From NCBI RefSeq assembly GCF_964355755.1, contig NC_092675.1, positions 28,482,912-28,546,911 on the forward strand: a stretch of DNA of 64,000 bases, in the 5' to 3' direction. Both the position numbers and the translations under genes were made by a program. Within the stretch, counting starts at the first letter, position 1; every line of letters starts with the position of its first letter. This stretch comes from Antedon mediterranea (Eukaryota; Echinodermata; Crinoidea; Comatulida; Antedonidae). Positions 35,501 to 48,025 of this stretch are shown here, one piece after another. Under the pieces are notes generated by a model. That model ran no database searches. It had not been told where the DNA came from and worked only from the letters and a program-made list of their open reading frames with translations.

Positions 35501-35563
35501 TCTAAAACTGTGAAGGACGTAGGTCTGCTTAACTATAGAGAAGAAGACATCAACATATTCTTC
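32531..35563. other. Intergenic between divergent genes
   Basis: About 3 kb between the sulfotransferase-like copy 2 and the MATE gene, which diverge. It should hold both promoters and any untranslated exons. No additional gene is supported; several short frames (for example minus 32813-33217) lack any family signature. TAGGCCTA words occur near 33441, 34452 and 34912. Confidence 0.4.
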
Positions 35564-38500
35564 ATGGCTGAAAATGATTCCGAAAAACGTTTCTGCGTCA
35601 AACAATTTACAATTTCAACTTTTTGGGCTGAGACAAAAGAGTTATTAAAAATAGGATGGATACTGGTAAGTAGAATAATTAAACTCTTTCCGATGGACTT
35701 TTTTAAAACAGCAAATATGTCCTCAAACCAGATTTGTTTTCAAAAAATTCAAGTTTAAAATTTTGAAGAAAAGACATAGGCCTACAGAAACATACAGAAA
35801 AGCAAACTCTCCGGAAAAAAAATCACAGTTTATTAGTTTCTGTAGTAAGGTATTATGGAGGGAGATGGCCCTCGATCAACCCTCCTCCTTTTTGCATCCG
35901 GAAATAACTACATTTTCAAATAACACTCTTTTCATGTATATGTTTTCTTTTTATCCCACTTTTTTGTTTTGGCTTTTGACAAAAGTAGAGCCTAGGCCTA
36001 ATATAATATATTGATTAGCATGTTTTCTTGTCATATTGTATTGTTGTGAGGAAACTTAATGATTCAGCTTCGGCTGGATGGACCACCCTCGTAAATTATT
36101 GTTGAAATAAAAAATTAATAAATACCAGTTTCTCTCGAGATCATCATACCATTTGTTATAGATAATGTGGAGGTTTTTTTTATCTGATTTTTTGTTCTAA
36201 TCCGGACAGTCATTTAACATACAGTTGTAAGCAGCATCATGTTAATAAAATCTCTCTCTCTTCTACCCATAGAGTATATTTATGTTATTGGAATACTCAT
36301 TGGTCACAACAAGTATTTTATTTTGTGGACGATTAGGACAGACAGAGATGGCTTCAGCAGGAATGGCTCAATCGGTAGGTGATTTATATTTAAATATAAA
36401 TATGGAGCAATAATAACATCATATAAAATCATAACCAAGGCATGGAATGCTCACTTGCATATTTTATTTTATTCAATCGAAACCAACATCGATAATTACC
36501 GCCACTAACAGGTTTGAAACATAAAACAATACAACATTAAAAACGTTTAACAATAAAATACAAATATACATATAAACATATATCAGCATGCCATAAACAC
36601 TTGCGATTTAAAATGTATAATAATCAAACAGGTTATGCAGGCTGTTTAAGAAGTGAACACACTCTTCCTCTTAAAATAACCAAGCCTATCAGTAAAAATC
36701 AATATTATTGCAATTTATATTATTAAATATAGTCTATGAAGAAATTTAATAATGCTTCCATAGCGCCGTAATATATTATGTTGAAGATTGCGGGAAGCTG
36801 TTTTAGTAGTTCGTTTATAATAGGCCTAATATCTGTTTTATTTTGTTGACAGATAATTTCTGTTTTCTGCTTTATGCCAGGATACGGCATGGTGACTGTA
36901 TGTAACACATATTTTTCTACTGTAAGTAGGCTTTGCAGTAGTGATTTATTCAATCAACGGCTGTCTACACTAACAAACTTTATGTGACGACAAAATGTGA
37001 TGTGCCCATTATTGAACATGATGATGTCATATCACTACTATATTTTGCCATAATCACTACCATATTTAAGCACATCAAACTTGTTCGTTAGTATTGACAG
37101 AGCTTTAGAAAACTACGACCATTATACATCTGTATAATCTTCTTAAGTGTGTGTTATTCCATTTGCTTTGATATCATTACTTAAAAACAAACGAGGGTTT
37201 TAAATTAATATAAAAATGTTATTTAAAACTATTATATTTTCTGTTGTATGGTTCAACAGGGATTCAGCTCCAAAGATAACAGAAAACAAATCATATTTCT
37301 TCACAAAGCATTGCTACTTTCCATAATTGTTACATTGTTGTGTTGGGCGATTCTCATCAATACGGAGAGTTTACTTTATCTTCTGAAGCAGGATGAACAC
37401 GTCAGAATGTAAGTGCTTACTATTGTGACTATACACTGTAAAAATATTGTTTAGATCGTAAACATGTATTTTGTACCAACACATTTAGCCTTAAACATGT
37501 TTAGATATAAAACAAGTTTAGGTTCTAAACACATTCTAAACATGCAGTGTGTATCCAACTCAACACATCAGTGTTGATTGTTAAACATGTGGAGCAATTA
37601 TAAAGACACGTTTATGTTTTAAACGTGTTTAATGTATGGAGCTTTTTTCCGCCACAGTAAAATCGTATGCACGCAACTCTAAAGCTTGGTTCCCACTAGC
37701 GACGTAACGCAAGGACGTAACGCAACGCAAGTGAATTGACCAATCACAAGCGATGGCTTATTCGCTTGTGATTGCTAACTGTCTATAACTTCGCTTGTCA
37801 TTGGTTAAAACGCTTGCGTTGCGTTTACGTCCTTGCGTTACGTTCTAGTGGGAACCAAGCTTCAACACGTACCTAAACATGTTGACAGAACATAATAATA
37901 ATATTAGTTGACTGCTAAATGAGTGGAGGAAAGCAACATGTAGCTATAAACACGTTTAGTGTTTAAACACGCTAAACATGTATGTTTAAAGCTAAATGTG
38001 TGGGGAAAATGGGTACAAAATACATGTTTAAGATCTAAACACTATTTTAACAGTGTAGGCTTGTTTCCCACCAAGGACGTAAGCGGACCGCAAGTAATCT
38101 GACCAATCACGACGCGATGGATCGCACGATCTGTCGCTTGTGATTGGTTATCTTATTTACGTTGCGTCCAATTGGAAAACAATCATTTGTTTCAATAGTA
38201 CATACAAATAGGCCTACATACATTAAAAACAGCGCAAAAGTTAATCAATGAGGAGGAATTACCCAAATATTACTTTAAAAATAGTGTTTTAGTGTCACAG
38301 AGAAATACCTAAAACAGTACCAATTCAGATTCAGGTGGGCCTATGTTTCTTCCTTGTGGAAATACATGACAGGCACAATCGCTCACAAGTTGCAACATTT
38401 CTAGAAATTTACTGTACATCAAACTTCATAAAATATGATAAATTGCATACATTTTACAATAGGTTAACATTCGGGAGTCGATATAAATTAATGATTTGTC

Positions 38501-41500
38501 TATTTTGTTGATGATGCGCATGAAGTAAATGACGTATTTTTCACCAAATGTCCCGAGTGTCTCTTTTAACACTTGGTTATCACAACTTGGCTTGTCTAAT
38601 TCTCTCAAATATTAAATCCCGAGAGATACCAAAGTCTCATCATGGACACAAAGTAAATAAATAATTTATCCATTTATAATCAATTATTTATTTGCTCATT
38701 TTAAGAATATTTTATTGATTATCTCGTCAGTTTGGTTAAAACTAAATTATCTAAAAAATAAATAGTTTGTTTTGTTTTTCGAGAGGTCTCTGACTTTTGA
38801 AATTATTAATTTTAGAATGGTTGGCCAATTCGTTCGTGTTTATTTAGCTGCAGTTCCGGTAAGTAATTAAAATTTAATTTAAGTAAATTAAATTTGTGTT
38901 ATAAAAAATTTAAAAATGATAACGATTGTAAAATACTGTATATACTATGAAAGTACTCAGTACCATATGCATACGGTATATTTATATATGGACTGGTTCA
39001 ACAATTTTGTACCGATATTGTATGAAGTTAGAATGGCGTTAAATAGATAGATTTCTTGAATTTTTTAAGCAACTAACCATATAGTAAGTTCTTTAATAAA
39101 ATAATGCTGTTGATACAACATAACAGTTACTTTATTAATATTCAAATTAAGTTGTAGAAACTAGTTTGAATGTTTGGCTATACCATCCTTGTGTCCTGGC
39201 CTTCTAAATGCTGGTTAGCCTAGCAATCTTGTGTCTGAAGTGAAACAGGATTATAAGGTTTCAGAGGAGATGTGTTCATTTTGCTGACGTCGACATGTCA
39301 ACAAATTTGAACAATAAAGTGTAGTGTAGTTTCCGTATTTTTACCTACACAGTGTATATAAACAGCTTACTGTATATTTTACATAATAATATACACAATT
39401 CAAATCACTATAAACGCATATGCTTCAGGTCATAGGATGGCATACTGCGCAGGTTACGTTTGCGCGGATAATCTAAGATTCTTTTTGTACCGGTAAGGCC
39501 TACAGTTTTATATCTTCAATCACAAAGATCATACTAAAATCTAGTTTTTTAGCAAAATGTCAGTCATACACATTGTATTTTTATCCTTAAAAGTGAAATA
39601 ATTCACTATTTAGGGTTTTATGACCGTAAATATAAGCTAAAACACAATATTTTAGGCATTGTTTGCATCGTTTGTGCTGAGTCGTTTCTTGCAATGTCGA
39701 AACCACGTGATGATAACGATGCTCGCTATGATGCTGGCTGCAGTCGTAAACATTCTGCTGCAGTATGTCTTCGTCATTGTCATCGGTGGTGGAATAAGGT
39801 ATATTTACTCAACCCGTAAATATTTGTAAATATGTGTGTATATATTTACCAAAAGATATTTGTAGTATAATTGTGTTAGCTTAATTGTGTATCACTCAAT
39901 AGGTGTAGGCCTTTCAATATTATTTTGCAGGGTTTGGCAGAGTCAAATATCAGACCGCTAACGTCTTAATTTGAACAAAATTGGATCAAAACGAACTTAA
40001 TAACCAAATAACTATTTATCAACGTATTAATATTGCATTGCTTACGTCACATTATTGACTTACAACATATCATCTATAATACCTACCCTGTCTACCTGAC
40101 AAGGTAGACATTATTGACATACAACATTTACATCTAAGTTTTGCGCAAGAATATTGGGATATAATACTATATAAAACTCGAAAGAAATGACTCGAATTTA
40201 TACATTCATTTATGTATCTCTGTTTTTGTATCGATCGAGCTCTTGCTTCGTATTAAGTCAAACACGCAGATTAATTATATTTTCATATACACCTACATAA
40301 CAGTATGCCTACACTCGACTCAGCAATGCCAAAAAATGTCACATTTTGTGTTCACATGTCCATGTCCAAGTCTGAATTCCACAGTTCCATAGTTATTCAT
40401 ACTCTGTCCTCTGTCCATTCTTTTTTAAGCTCTGTCTACACTATCAAACTAGTTTGACAAAAAAATGTGATGTGCCCAAATATGCTAGTAATATTCCCCA
40501 AATATGCTAGTGGATGACATCATCATGACCATATATGGGCACATCACATTTTTGTTGTCACATAAAGTTTGACAGTGTAGACAAAGCTTAATAGCACTGC
40601 ATATATTAATACATTTAATTTATATATTATATATTATACTGTGTATATTTCATATTTTGATTCCTCTCTATGTTATGTTACAAACCCTTTATGAGAGTAT
40701 CTTTTTTGTCTGTTTTATATTTTTGGACAAAAAATAAATGTATGTAGGTATTAGTGTGTATGAGGTATGTCTTTTGACTCGAGTGTATGCATGTACACCA
40801 TTCATTGCAAAAAATAGAATATAATATTATTATACATCTTTGACTGTAACTAAAATTATATCAACATTTCATTTTTTAAATTATTTAATACATTTCAGCT
40901 ATTCTTCAGGTGCATTGGTGATTTCTCAATACGTCTATCTTGGAACAATATGTATTTATATGTATAGATATGAAAATATAACTGGTATGTAAGAGAATAT
41001 TTATGTAGATAATTTTAGTGAAGTTGATTTATGATGGCAATGCTGCTAAGCCTAATGAAATGACAGTGATGCGGATGTGATGCTGAAGAACATTTTTGCT
41101 AATAATAATTATAATAAAATAAATAAAAGGATTTGGTGGTGGTGGTGGTAATGATTATGATTATGGTGATGAGGATTAATGATGATGATAATGATTATGA
41201 TCATGATGATCATGCTGATGATGATGAAGATCATGATAATGATGATGATGATGTTGATGATGATTGGATGATGATGATGATGTTGATCATACTGATGACG
41301 ATTATGGTGATGACGTTGATGATTATGATGATGATAATGATGATGATAACTGATAATGACAAATCTTGAATGATGATGATTATGATAATGATGATGATGT
41401 TGATGATACTGATGATGGCGATTATGGTGATGATCATTATGATGATGATTATGATGATGTTGATCATACTGATGATGATGATGATTATGATGATGATTAT

Positions 41501-44500
41501 GATGATGATATTGATGATACTGATGATGACGATTATGGTGATGATGATTATGATGATGATGATAATAATAATGATGACTATGATGATGATGATAACTGAT
41601 AATGACAAATCTTGAATGTTGATGATGATCATTATCATGATAATGATGATGTAGATGATACTGATGATGACGATTATTATGATGTTGATGATACTGATAA
41701 TGCTGATGATGATTATGATGGTAATGATGATTATGATGATGATTATAACAAATATTGAATGTCCTTCACAGTTTGGAGCAGTGAAGCCCTAGAAGACTGG
41801 TATGAGTTCACGTCAATCGGCGTACACGGTTGCCTTATGGTTGAACTGGAAATACTAGTATTCGAGGCTGGATACTTTTTATGTGGTAAGACTTTATCAT
41901 TATTAATATCTCATATCGATCGAAAAAAATTGCCGCAGGCCCTACTCATCGGAATTAGAGAGCCCGGTTCGATAAGTATTACGTGTCATTTTCCCCCGCA
42001 TTCCAGCATGCATTTCATTAGTAGTGCGTCATTTTGAATAAGTGCTTCTCTAAGATTAAATGTATAAGTGCTTGGGTGTTCATTCCTGAGTAAAGTAGTA
42101 TACAATTATTAGTAACAGGGTTTTGGTACAGTTTCATTGAAATATGTATTTTATTTCAGCAGTTGTATTAATATATTTTCAAAATAAGCCTTGATATTTA
42201 GCTCCACAATCTCTAGCAGAATTGTCTAGCTCCAATAATAATATAATATAGTATCCTGGATTTTTATAGCGCCTAATGTTGTGAAACCTCTAAGCGCTGT
42301 ACATTAACTATACGATAAAAGAGATACCATAAACCTTACAGTCTTAATAAATTAATATTTCAACGTAAAGTATAATGTATTTTTTTAGCAATTTGTTTGT
42401 GATCAATACTTACCAGTAATATTAGAAAAGAAAATGATTAATATAAATGTGTTTCCCAAACCATACGCTCTTACGTCATCAATATGGTCTACCGAAGGTC
42501 ATTTATTGTATTATTGTATTCATTTATGTGATATTTTGTCTCGTCAGCATATACTTTAATAAATAAATAATAGGACAAGCAACCTTTAAATGTCAATCCA
42601 ACGTCAGCATTGAATTTTATTTGGAAGCATATTGATTTGAGGATATGTGGGATTTTTTAAGGCATAGAGAACATTAACAAAATATTGTATAAATTATCAT
42701 TCTATTGGAATTTAAAGTATCGTGTCAATAATTATCAATGTTCATTACATATTTATAAACAAAATGAAAAACAAACATTTACATGAAATTCAAAAAATAT
42801 ATCTTAAATATCTTGTTCAAGCTTGGTGTTCAAACCATTGAGAAAATTAAGTACCGTAAATACTAAGTAGGCCTACCATAAACATTAAGTATACCGTAAA
42901 TATTAAGTACCGTAAACATTAAGTACCGTAAACATTAAGTACAGTTGCTAATTACCGTAACATTGCTGTGTTAAATGAATTCAATTATAATAAGTTACGA
43001 AACAAATAATTAATAGTCGGTGTTCTTTTTTTCTAGGAACGTTTGATGCAGTGTCTGTGGGCGTCTTTGGAGCTGTTTATATCTTGATATTCTACACTTT
43101 TATGGTAAGTGGCTTGGCTTTGACTAATTTACACAGGCGAGCGGGAACGGGTAATTAAAATATAGAATCTATGTTATTTCTTATGACTATTTACAGACGG
43201 ACGGTTTCCACCGCCCAGGATAGATACAGACTCTATGTGGGACAAGCTACGGTACGCGGTTTTCCGCTCGTCTGTGTAAATTGGCCTTTAATATCTATCC
43301 ACACAAAGCGCTTTTTAAAGTGCATCTAAGCACAATTCTTCCATGATCTAAATGGTCTCTAACTAAAGCTTGGTTCCCACTAGAACGTAACGCAAGGACG
43401 TAAACGCAACGCAAGCGTTTTAACCAATGACAAGCGAAGTTATAGACAGTTAGCAATTACAAGCGAATAAGCCATCGCTTGTGATTGGTCAACTCACTTA
43501 CGTTGCGTTACGTCCTTGTCTTGCGTCTCAAGTGAGAACCAAGCATAACGTTTATTTTATGACGTTTGTTCTGTGACGTTTGTTCTATAACGTTTGTTTT
43601 CAAAATATAACTCAGATATGTTCCGGAGTTGCATCAGCATTGGCTATTCGTATTGGATATAGTTTGGGGGTCAACGAAAGTGGTCAAGCTAAAGTATCCA
43701 TGCAAGTGGCATTTATATTGTGTTGTAAGTATAACATTGTATAATTTATGCAGGAGTTCAAGTTATTAAAAAATGTATAAATCTTTGGATTGTGTCAATC
43801 ATTGTATCTGTTATAGCGTTAAGTCTGCCCTTTTCACAATGATTTTGACACCTTATTTAACTTTTGATTCGTGTGAATGTTCTTGTTGATGTGTTTTATT
43901 GTACAGTTTGTTATATGTTTCTCCTAAGGGAGGTGAATAAATTTGAATTGAATTTGAATTATAGGACATAATTTTATTGCATGCTACGCAGCAAAAAAAA
44001 TGTGAAAAATGTTGGATTAATCATAATAATTATATTCACAACCGAATAATTTTAGCCATACCTAAGATTTATTTCACAAATTTATCGTAAAATCAAAATT
44101 ATGTAACACACAAAAAACATTTTCCAAAAAGTATGAAACATTGGGAAACGATAGATCGATAACTATTGCTGGAATGTATGATCAATAATTTCATTTTTAA
44201 TGTTTCTTTTTACAGGGGTTTATGCTGTTATCACATCGATAGTAATATTTTCATGTCAGAATTACATAGGATACATATTCACTAATGATAAGTAAGTATT
44301 AAAATAATTATGGGTTGCCAATCTAAAAATCTTCACGCAACACTGTGCACTTTAAACGAGAAGTAAAAACAATCGTTTTCACGAGTAGACCTACGCAATG
44401 CAAGGACCTACGCGTAATAATGCTTGGTTCCCTATGTATTGAATCTAAAGCTTGGTTCCCACTAGCGACGCAACGTAACGCAACGTAAGAACATTCCCTT

Positions 44501-47500
44501 CCAATAATTGCGTTTGCCCCCGCCTGCGTGAAATCAAACCTGCGATGTTTGCGCAGTAGCCTACTGTTGCGTTGTCGGTTCCCACCTGTGATTACACAAT
44601 ACAGCACTTTGCCTCAATACGTCGCTGCCTTGCGTTACATTGCGTCGCTAGTGGGAACCACGCTTTAAGATATAACGGAGAGAAAAGATCTATGTATTGA
44701 ATCTTATGAATGTATTTTTATTGAAATAATTGAAAAAATGTGGTGTTTTGTCTGGAAATTTTGATTTGATAACAATAAAAAAATAAAATAAATACGAATA
44801 ATATTTATTAATTTATTGTAGGGTCATCTGTTAATAAATTTTTATTTTTTTTTTGGTTTTATGACAAATTAATTAATATGTGTATTTTGTATTAACCGAT
44901 TAAAGAGAGGTTATTGACGGAATTGCAAAGATTGCTCCATTGTTGATCATCTTTGAAATAAGTGATCTAACGAGTGTAAGTATTACCCGAGTTTTTATTC
45001 ATAGAGTATCACATCCAGTGTGGAAAATACAAGTTGTATATTCATAGAGTATCAAGTAACACATATTAATCAATTGGATATCAAATAACAATATCGTAAA
45101 TCAAAAAATCAAAACTCTTTGAAAAGAAAAGAACTCATGTATGCATAATCTGGCTACATGTCTACACAAACGTGTTACGAATGTGAAATATTTCGACATT
45201 ATTATGTTATAACCATGAATGATGGGCCATGATGACGTATTATTATACGAACATACGGGTTACAATGACCTTGAATATCGTAATTGCCCTTAAATTTGTT
45301 AACTATATAAAGCTAAAAGGAAAAAAAACACGAAAAGTGAAATATTTAATGGCAAATGCCGTAAAATCGTAAGCCTGTTTTTTTCAGTTAGGCTTAGGCC
45401 TATATCAAAATAATTATTTTTTTAATCCAGAAGTTAAATTGGAATTTACTAACATAAAAACGAACAATAAAGACAATTAATCCACTGGTTGGGCTTCTAA
45501 GCACCGTATAAGATTGTGTATTCTGGACTGAAAATCCCGTAGTAGGCGTCATACATACTGTGTATGGCTGTTTCAAATACAATCACTGTAGTAGTAATAA
45601 TAATAGGCATATTAGATTAAATGAAAATAATATTTTTTTTTTACAAAAATTGTTGAGAGCTTTACACATTTTTGGTGAATGATAAGAGTAGGAGGTGCGC
45701 TAATTACTCGTTTGAAATACATTTCTTTTAGAACATTGCAAAGGGAGCTGTGCAGGGGTGTGGGCGACAGGGTGCGGGTGCACTCATCGCCTTTATTGCT
45801 TATTATTTCATCGGTCTTCCATTGTGCGTGTATCTGGTATTGTTTCAAAAACAGAAAGCTGAAGGTAATTTATATGATTTCATATTTAGTCATATATCAG
45901 GCACAGAGATTTTATACAAAATAATTAGGCTAGCCCTACAAAAACTAATAAAAATATTATGTAAGGAAAAAAACATAAATGCATAAATCCATGTTTTAAG
46001 ATTTGAACACTACATTCATTTTGTTCCGAACGTAGCGGACAATGGGTCCGTTTACACTACGGCGCCGTCTTTCGTCGGAACGAATGCGAATGTGGTTTTT
46101 TTGTTGTGGATTATTAAATATTACTATATTAATATAGGAATGTGGATTGGACTCTGTGTCGGGAATGGGTTGCAAGCTACGTTTTTTCTAATCTACACTC
46201 TATCTATCAACTGGGAAAAAGAAGCGAGTTTGGTATGATCTTCATTATAATAATTATTTTATATACAAAATAATATTAAGTACTAATATTTGGTTCCCAC
46301 TAGCGACGCAATGTAACGCAATCTACGCAACGTAAGAAAATACTCTTCCAATCATTGCGTTTGCCCCCGCCTGCGTAAACAAACTTGCAATTTTTGCGTC
46401 GTCGGTTCCCATTTGTGATTACGCAATACATCATTTTGCGTAAATACGTCGTTGCGTTGCGTTCTAGTTGGAACCCCGCTTTATGATTACGCAATACAGC
46501 ACTTTGCGTCGATACGTCGCTGCAATGCGTTTTAGTGGGAACAACTAACAAAACATAGATTTTAAACGTAATTTTTAAGTTACTGTATTATTTTATGTGC
46601 CTGTTGCGAGTTTTCTTCGCCTTCTTGCTGGTGGTCCTTTTCAAATCTTTTTAATTACATTTGAGACAACAATATTTATGGAATTTCGGTCTGTTCATAT
46701 TGCATAACTAATAGTAATAACGTATTAAGTAGACGCTATAAATATAATGTGACTGTGAAAATTCAAGTGTGACGTTTATTCATCTAAGGAATGCACATGT
46801 AAATATATTATGACTTTTAATATATTATTAATCCATGCATAGACTGCGTTCTTGTGAAAAACGTCAATGTATATATGAGCGTCGAAATATTTAACATCAA
46901 TATGGATTAAAGTCAATATATGTATAAATATAACGTTGATGTATGTCAATGTGTTTAAGTCTTCAACGTCAATGGATTAACGTCAATGGATTAACGTAGA
47001 TATCAGTGGATTAAGCTAAGCTTAGTTCTCACTGGCGACGAAACGTAACGCAATCTACGCAACGTAAGAAAATGCCCTTTCAATCATTGTGTTTCCGCCC
47101 GCCTGCGTGAAATCAAACCTACGATTTTAGCAGCACTATTGCATCGTCGGTCGGTTCCCACTTGTAAATACGCAATACAGCACTTCGCGTCGATACGTTG
47201 ATGCTTTGCGTTCTAGTGAGAACCGCGCTTTACTGTCAATGATGAATATACGTTGATGTATGTCATGTGTTAAAGTCTCCAACGTCAATGGATTAACGTA
47301 GATATCGGTGGATTAACGTCAATGTATGAATAAGACGTTGATGTATGTCAATGTATTTAAGCGTTCAACGTCAATGGATTAACGTCAGTGGATTAACGTG
47401 GATATCGGTGGATTAACGTCAATATATAAATGTAACGTCGATGTTTGTCAATGTGTTAAAGTGGATTAACGTCAATGGATTAACGTCAATGGTTTAACGT

Positions 47501-48025
47501 CAATGGTTTAACGTCAATGGATTAACATAGATATCGGTGGATTAACGTCAATGTATAAATGGAACGTTGATGTATGTCAATGTGTCTTCAACGTCAATGG
47601 ATCAGCGTAGACATCAGTGGATTAACGTAAAAGTATTAACGTCAACACGTCAACAAAACGTAATAAAACAACAAGATAGAGTTGCAACCTTTGACACATT
47701 TCTTATATTTTCTACATTGTAATATTTAAACATTTATAAAACCTTTAATATTTTAATTTAGAGCCAAGAAAGAATACGTCTTACCAGATCAGGAGAAACG
47801 ATCAGGCATAATTCTAACGCAGTGTTGATGGGTAAGGATGTAGAAACAATGCTGAATGACAACAACGGAATCATGTTGAATGATCTCAATCAGAAGGAAT
47901 CAGAAGAAACATCTCCTCTCGTTGGAAGTTTTCATTTAAATCGTAGAACAATTTACGTTCGTATGATGAACTACGGGACGGCTCTTGTCGTCTGCGTTGT
48001 AGGAATTTCTATATACCTATTATAA
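35564..48025 (+). CDS. MATE-family multidrug/toxin extrusion transporter (SLC47-like)
   Basis: Fifteen exons: 35564-35665, 36273-36374, 36853-36921, 37260-37408, 38816-38858, 39656-39798, 40899-40984, 41772-41885, 43037-43104, 43616-43724, 44216-44291, 44906-44975, 45732-45864, 46138-46232 and 47762-48025, giving 540 residues. It aligns along its length with animal MATE transporters: LLKIGWIL, ILFCGRLGQTEMASAGMAQ, FMPGYGMVTVCNTYFS, GAVQGCGRQGAGA, YYFIGLPLCVYLV and IYTLSINWEKE. Twelve core membrane helices plus a lone C-terminal helix after a polar loop match the vertebrate layout. These proteins exchange protons for organic cations at the plasma membrane. By alignment to human MATE1 from memory, Glu273 and Glu278 are kept (here E258, E263) but the Glu300 position is Ile285. 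Introns are loaded with foldback family B and minisatellites. The start is the first ATG in frame. Confidence 0.92.
36065..36118 (+). repeat. SINE 3' domain copy
   Basis: CAGCTTCGGCTGGATGGACC and ACCCTCGTAAATTATTG with an A-rich tail. Shared with 9448-9490 and, inverted, 30415-30470. It lies in MATE intron 1. Confidence 0.6.
36958..37107. mobile_element. MITE family A copy
   Basis: It contains CTGTCTACACTAACAAACTT, AATGTGATGTGCCCAT and the right end TTGACAGAGCTTTAG. It lies in MATE intron 3. Confidence 0.75.
37434..38055. mobile_element. Foldback element family C, hosting a nested family B copy
   Basis: The left end CACTGTAAAAATATTGTTTA and the right end, in reverse CACTGTTAAAATAGTGTTTA, continue as inverted arms through GATC, AAACATGTATTTTGTAC and CACATTTAG. 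TA flanks each end. The centre is occupied by the separate foldback at 37681-37862, so family B inserted into family C. It lies in MATE intron 4. Confidence 0.8.
37681..37862. mobile_element. Foldback MITE family B, copy 1
   Basis: The ends are AAAGCTTGGTTCCCACTAG and CTAGTGGGAACCAAGCTT. The arms are rich in CAACGCAAG and CTTGCGTT words and are nearly perfect inverted repeats over the whole 180 bp. Confidence 0.9.
38056..38185. mobile_element. Foldback MITE family B, diverged copy
   Basis: GGCTTGTTTCCCACCAAGGA, GACCAATCACGACGCGATGG, CGCTTGTGATTGGTTA and TACGTTGCGTCCAATTGG show the family B layout with many changes. It directly abuts the family C element. Confidence 0.6.
40428..40588. mobile_element. 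MITE family A copy, well preserved
   Basis: AGCTCTGTCTACACTATCAA and, at the other end, GACAGTGTAGACAAAGCT, flanked by TA. It carries an internal duplication of CCCAAATATGCTAGT. It lies in MATE intron 6. Confidence 0.85.
41125..41757 (+). repeat. (GAT)n microsatellite with a higher-order unit
   Basis: More than 600 bp of imperfect GAT/GATGAT repeats. The junction word TGATAATGACAAATCTTGAAT recurs about 241 bp apart (near 41348 and 41589), and a relative (ACAAATATTGAATG) ends the array next to MATE exon 8. Long Asp or Ile/Met-rich frames here are repeat artefacts. Confidence 0.9.
42255..42312 (-). repeat. SINE end fragment (TATAGCGC type)
   Basis: TTTTATAGCGCCTAATG, CCTCTAAGCGCTGTACATTA. Matches the start of the element at 59115-59345. 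Confidence 0.55.
42848..42947 (+). repeat. Short minisatellite, ~17-bp unit
   Basis: ACCGTAAACATTAAGT and close variants repeat about five times. It lies in MATE intron 8. Confidence 0.8.
43365..43546. mobile_element. Foldback MITE family B, copy 2
   Basis: AAAGCTTGGTTCCCACTAGA at one end and AGTGAGAACCAAGC at the other, with the GACCAATCACAAGCG-type interior of copy 1 in the opposite orientation. It lies in MATE intron 9. Confidence 0.85.
43895..43970 (+). mobile_element. LINE 3' tail
   Basis: TTTCTCCTAAGGGAGGTGAA followed by AATAAATTTGAATTG repeats, a common non-LTR 3' end. It lies in MATE intron 10. Confidence 0.4.
44421..44668. mobile_element. Foldback MITE family B, copy 3 with an extra end
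   Basis: The main copy runs from about 44446 (AAAGCTTGGTTCCCACTAG) to 44666 (TAGTGGGAACCACGCTTTA). A solitary TGCTTGGTTCCC at 44421 may be a partial second end. The interior (TTGCGTTTGCCCCCGCCTGC) differs from copies 1-2 and defines a subfamily shared with 46287-46486 and 47016-47232. Confidence 0.8.
46287..46546. mobile_element. Foldback MITE family B, copy 4 with duplicated right end
   Basis: It starts at TTGGTTCCCACTAGCGACG. A first right end lies at GTTCTAGTTGGAACCCCGCT (about 46483) and a second near 46540 (TTTTAGTGGGAACAAC), so the right half is duplicated. It lies in MATE intron 14. Confidence 0.8.
46855..47660 (+). repeat. Minisatellite of GTCAATGGATTAAC units, interrupted by a MITE
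   Basis: AACGTCAATGGATTAACGTC and variants (GTAGATATCGGTGGATTAA, AACGTTGATGTATGTCAATG) recur many times before and after the family B copy at 47016-47232. The array fills much of the last MATE intron. Confidence 0.85.
47016..47232. mobile_element. Foldback MITE family B, copy 5, inside a minisatellite
   Basis: AAGCTTAGTTCTCACTGGCG at the left, TTCTAGTGAGAACCGCGCTT at the right, with the CCCGCCTGCGTGAAATCAAA interior of the copy-3 subfamily. Minisatellite units continue on both sides. Confidence 0.8.

Noticed and set aside
41133-41638. Long Asp-rich or Ile/Met-rich open frames on both strands
   Set aside because: They arise from the GAT repeat, which lacks stops in several frames; no start context, no homology, and the region is inside a MATE intron.
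47260-47660. CRISPR-like array
   Set aside because: Unit spacing is irregular, there are no unique spacers of constant length, and the context is a eukaryotic intron.
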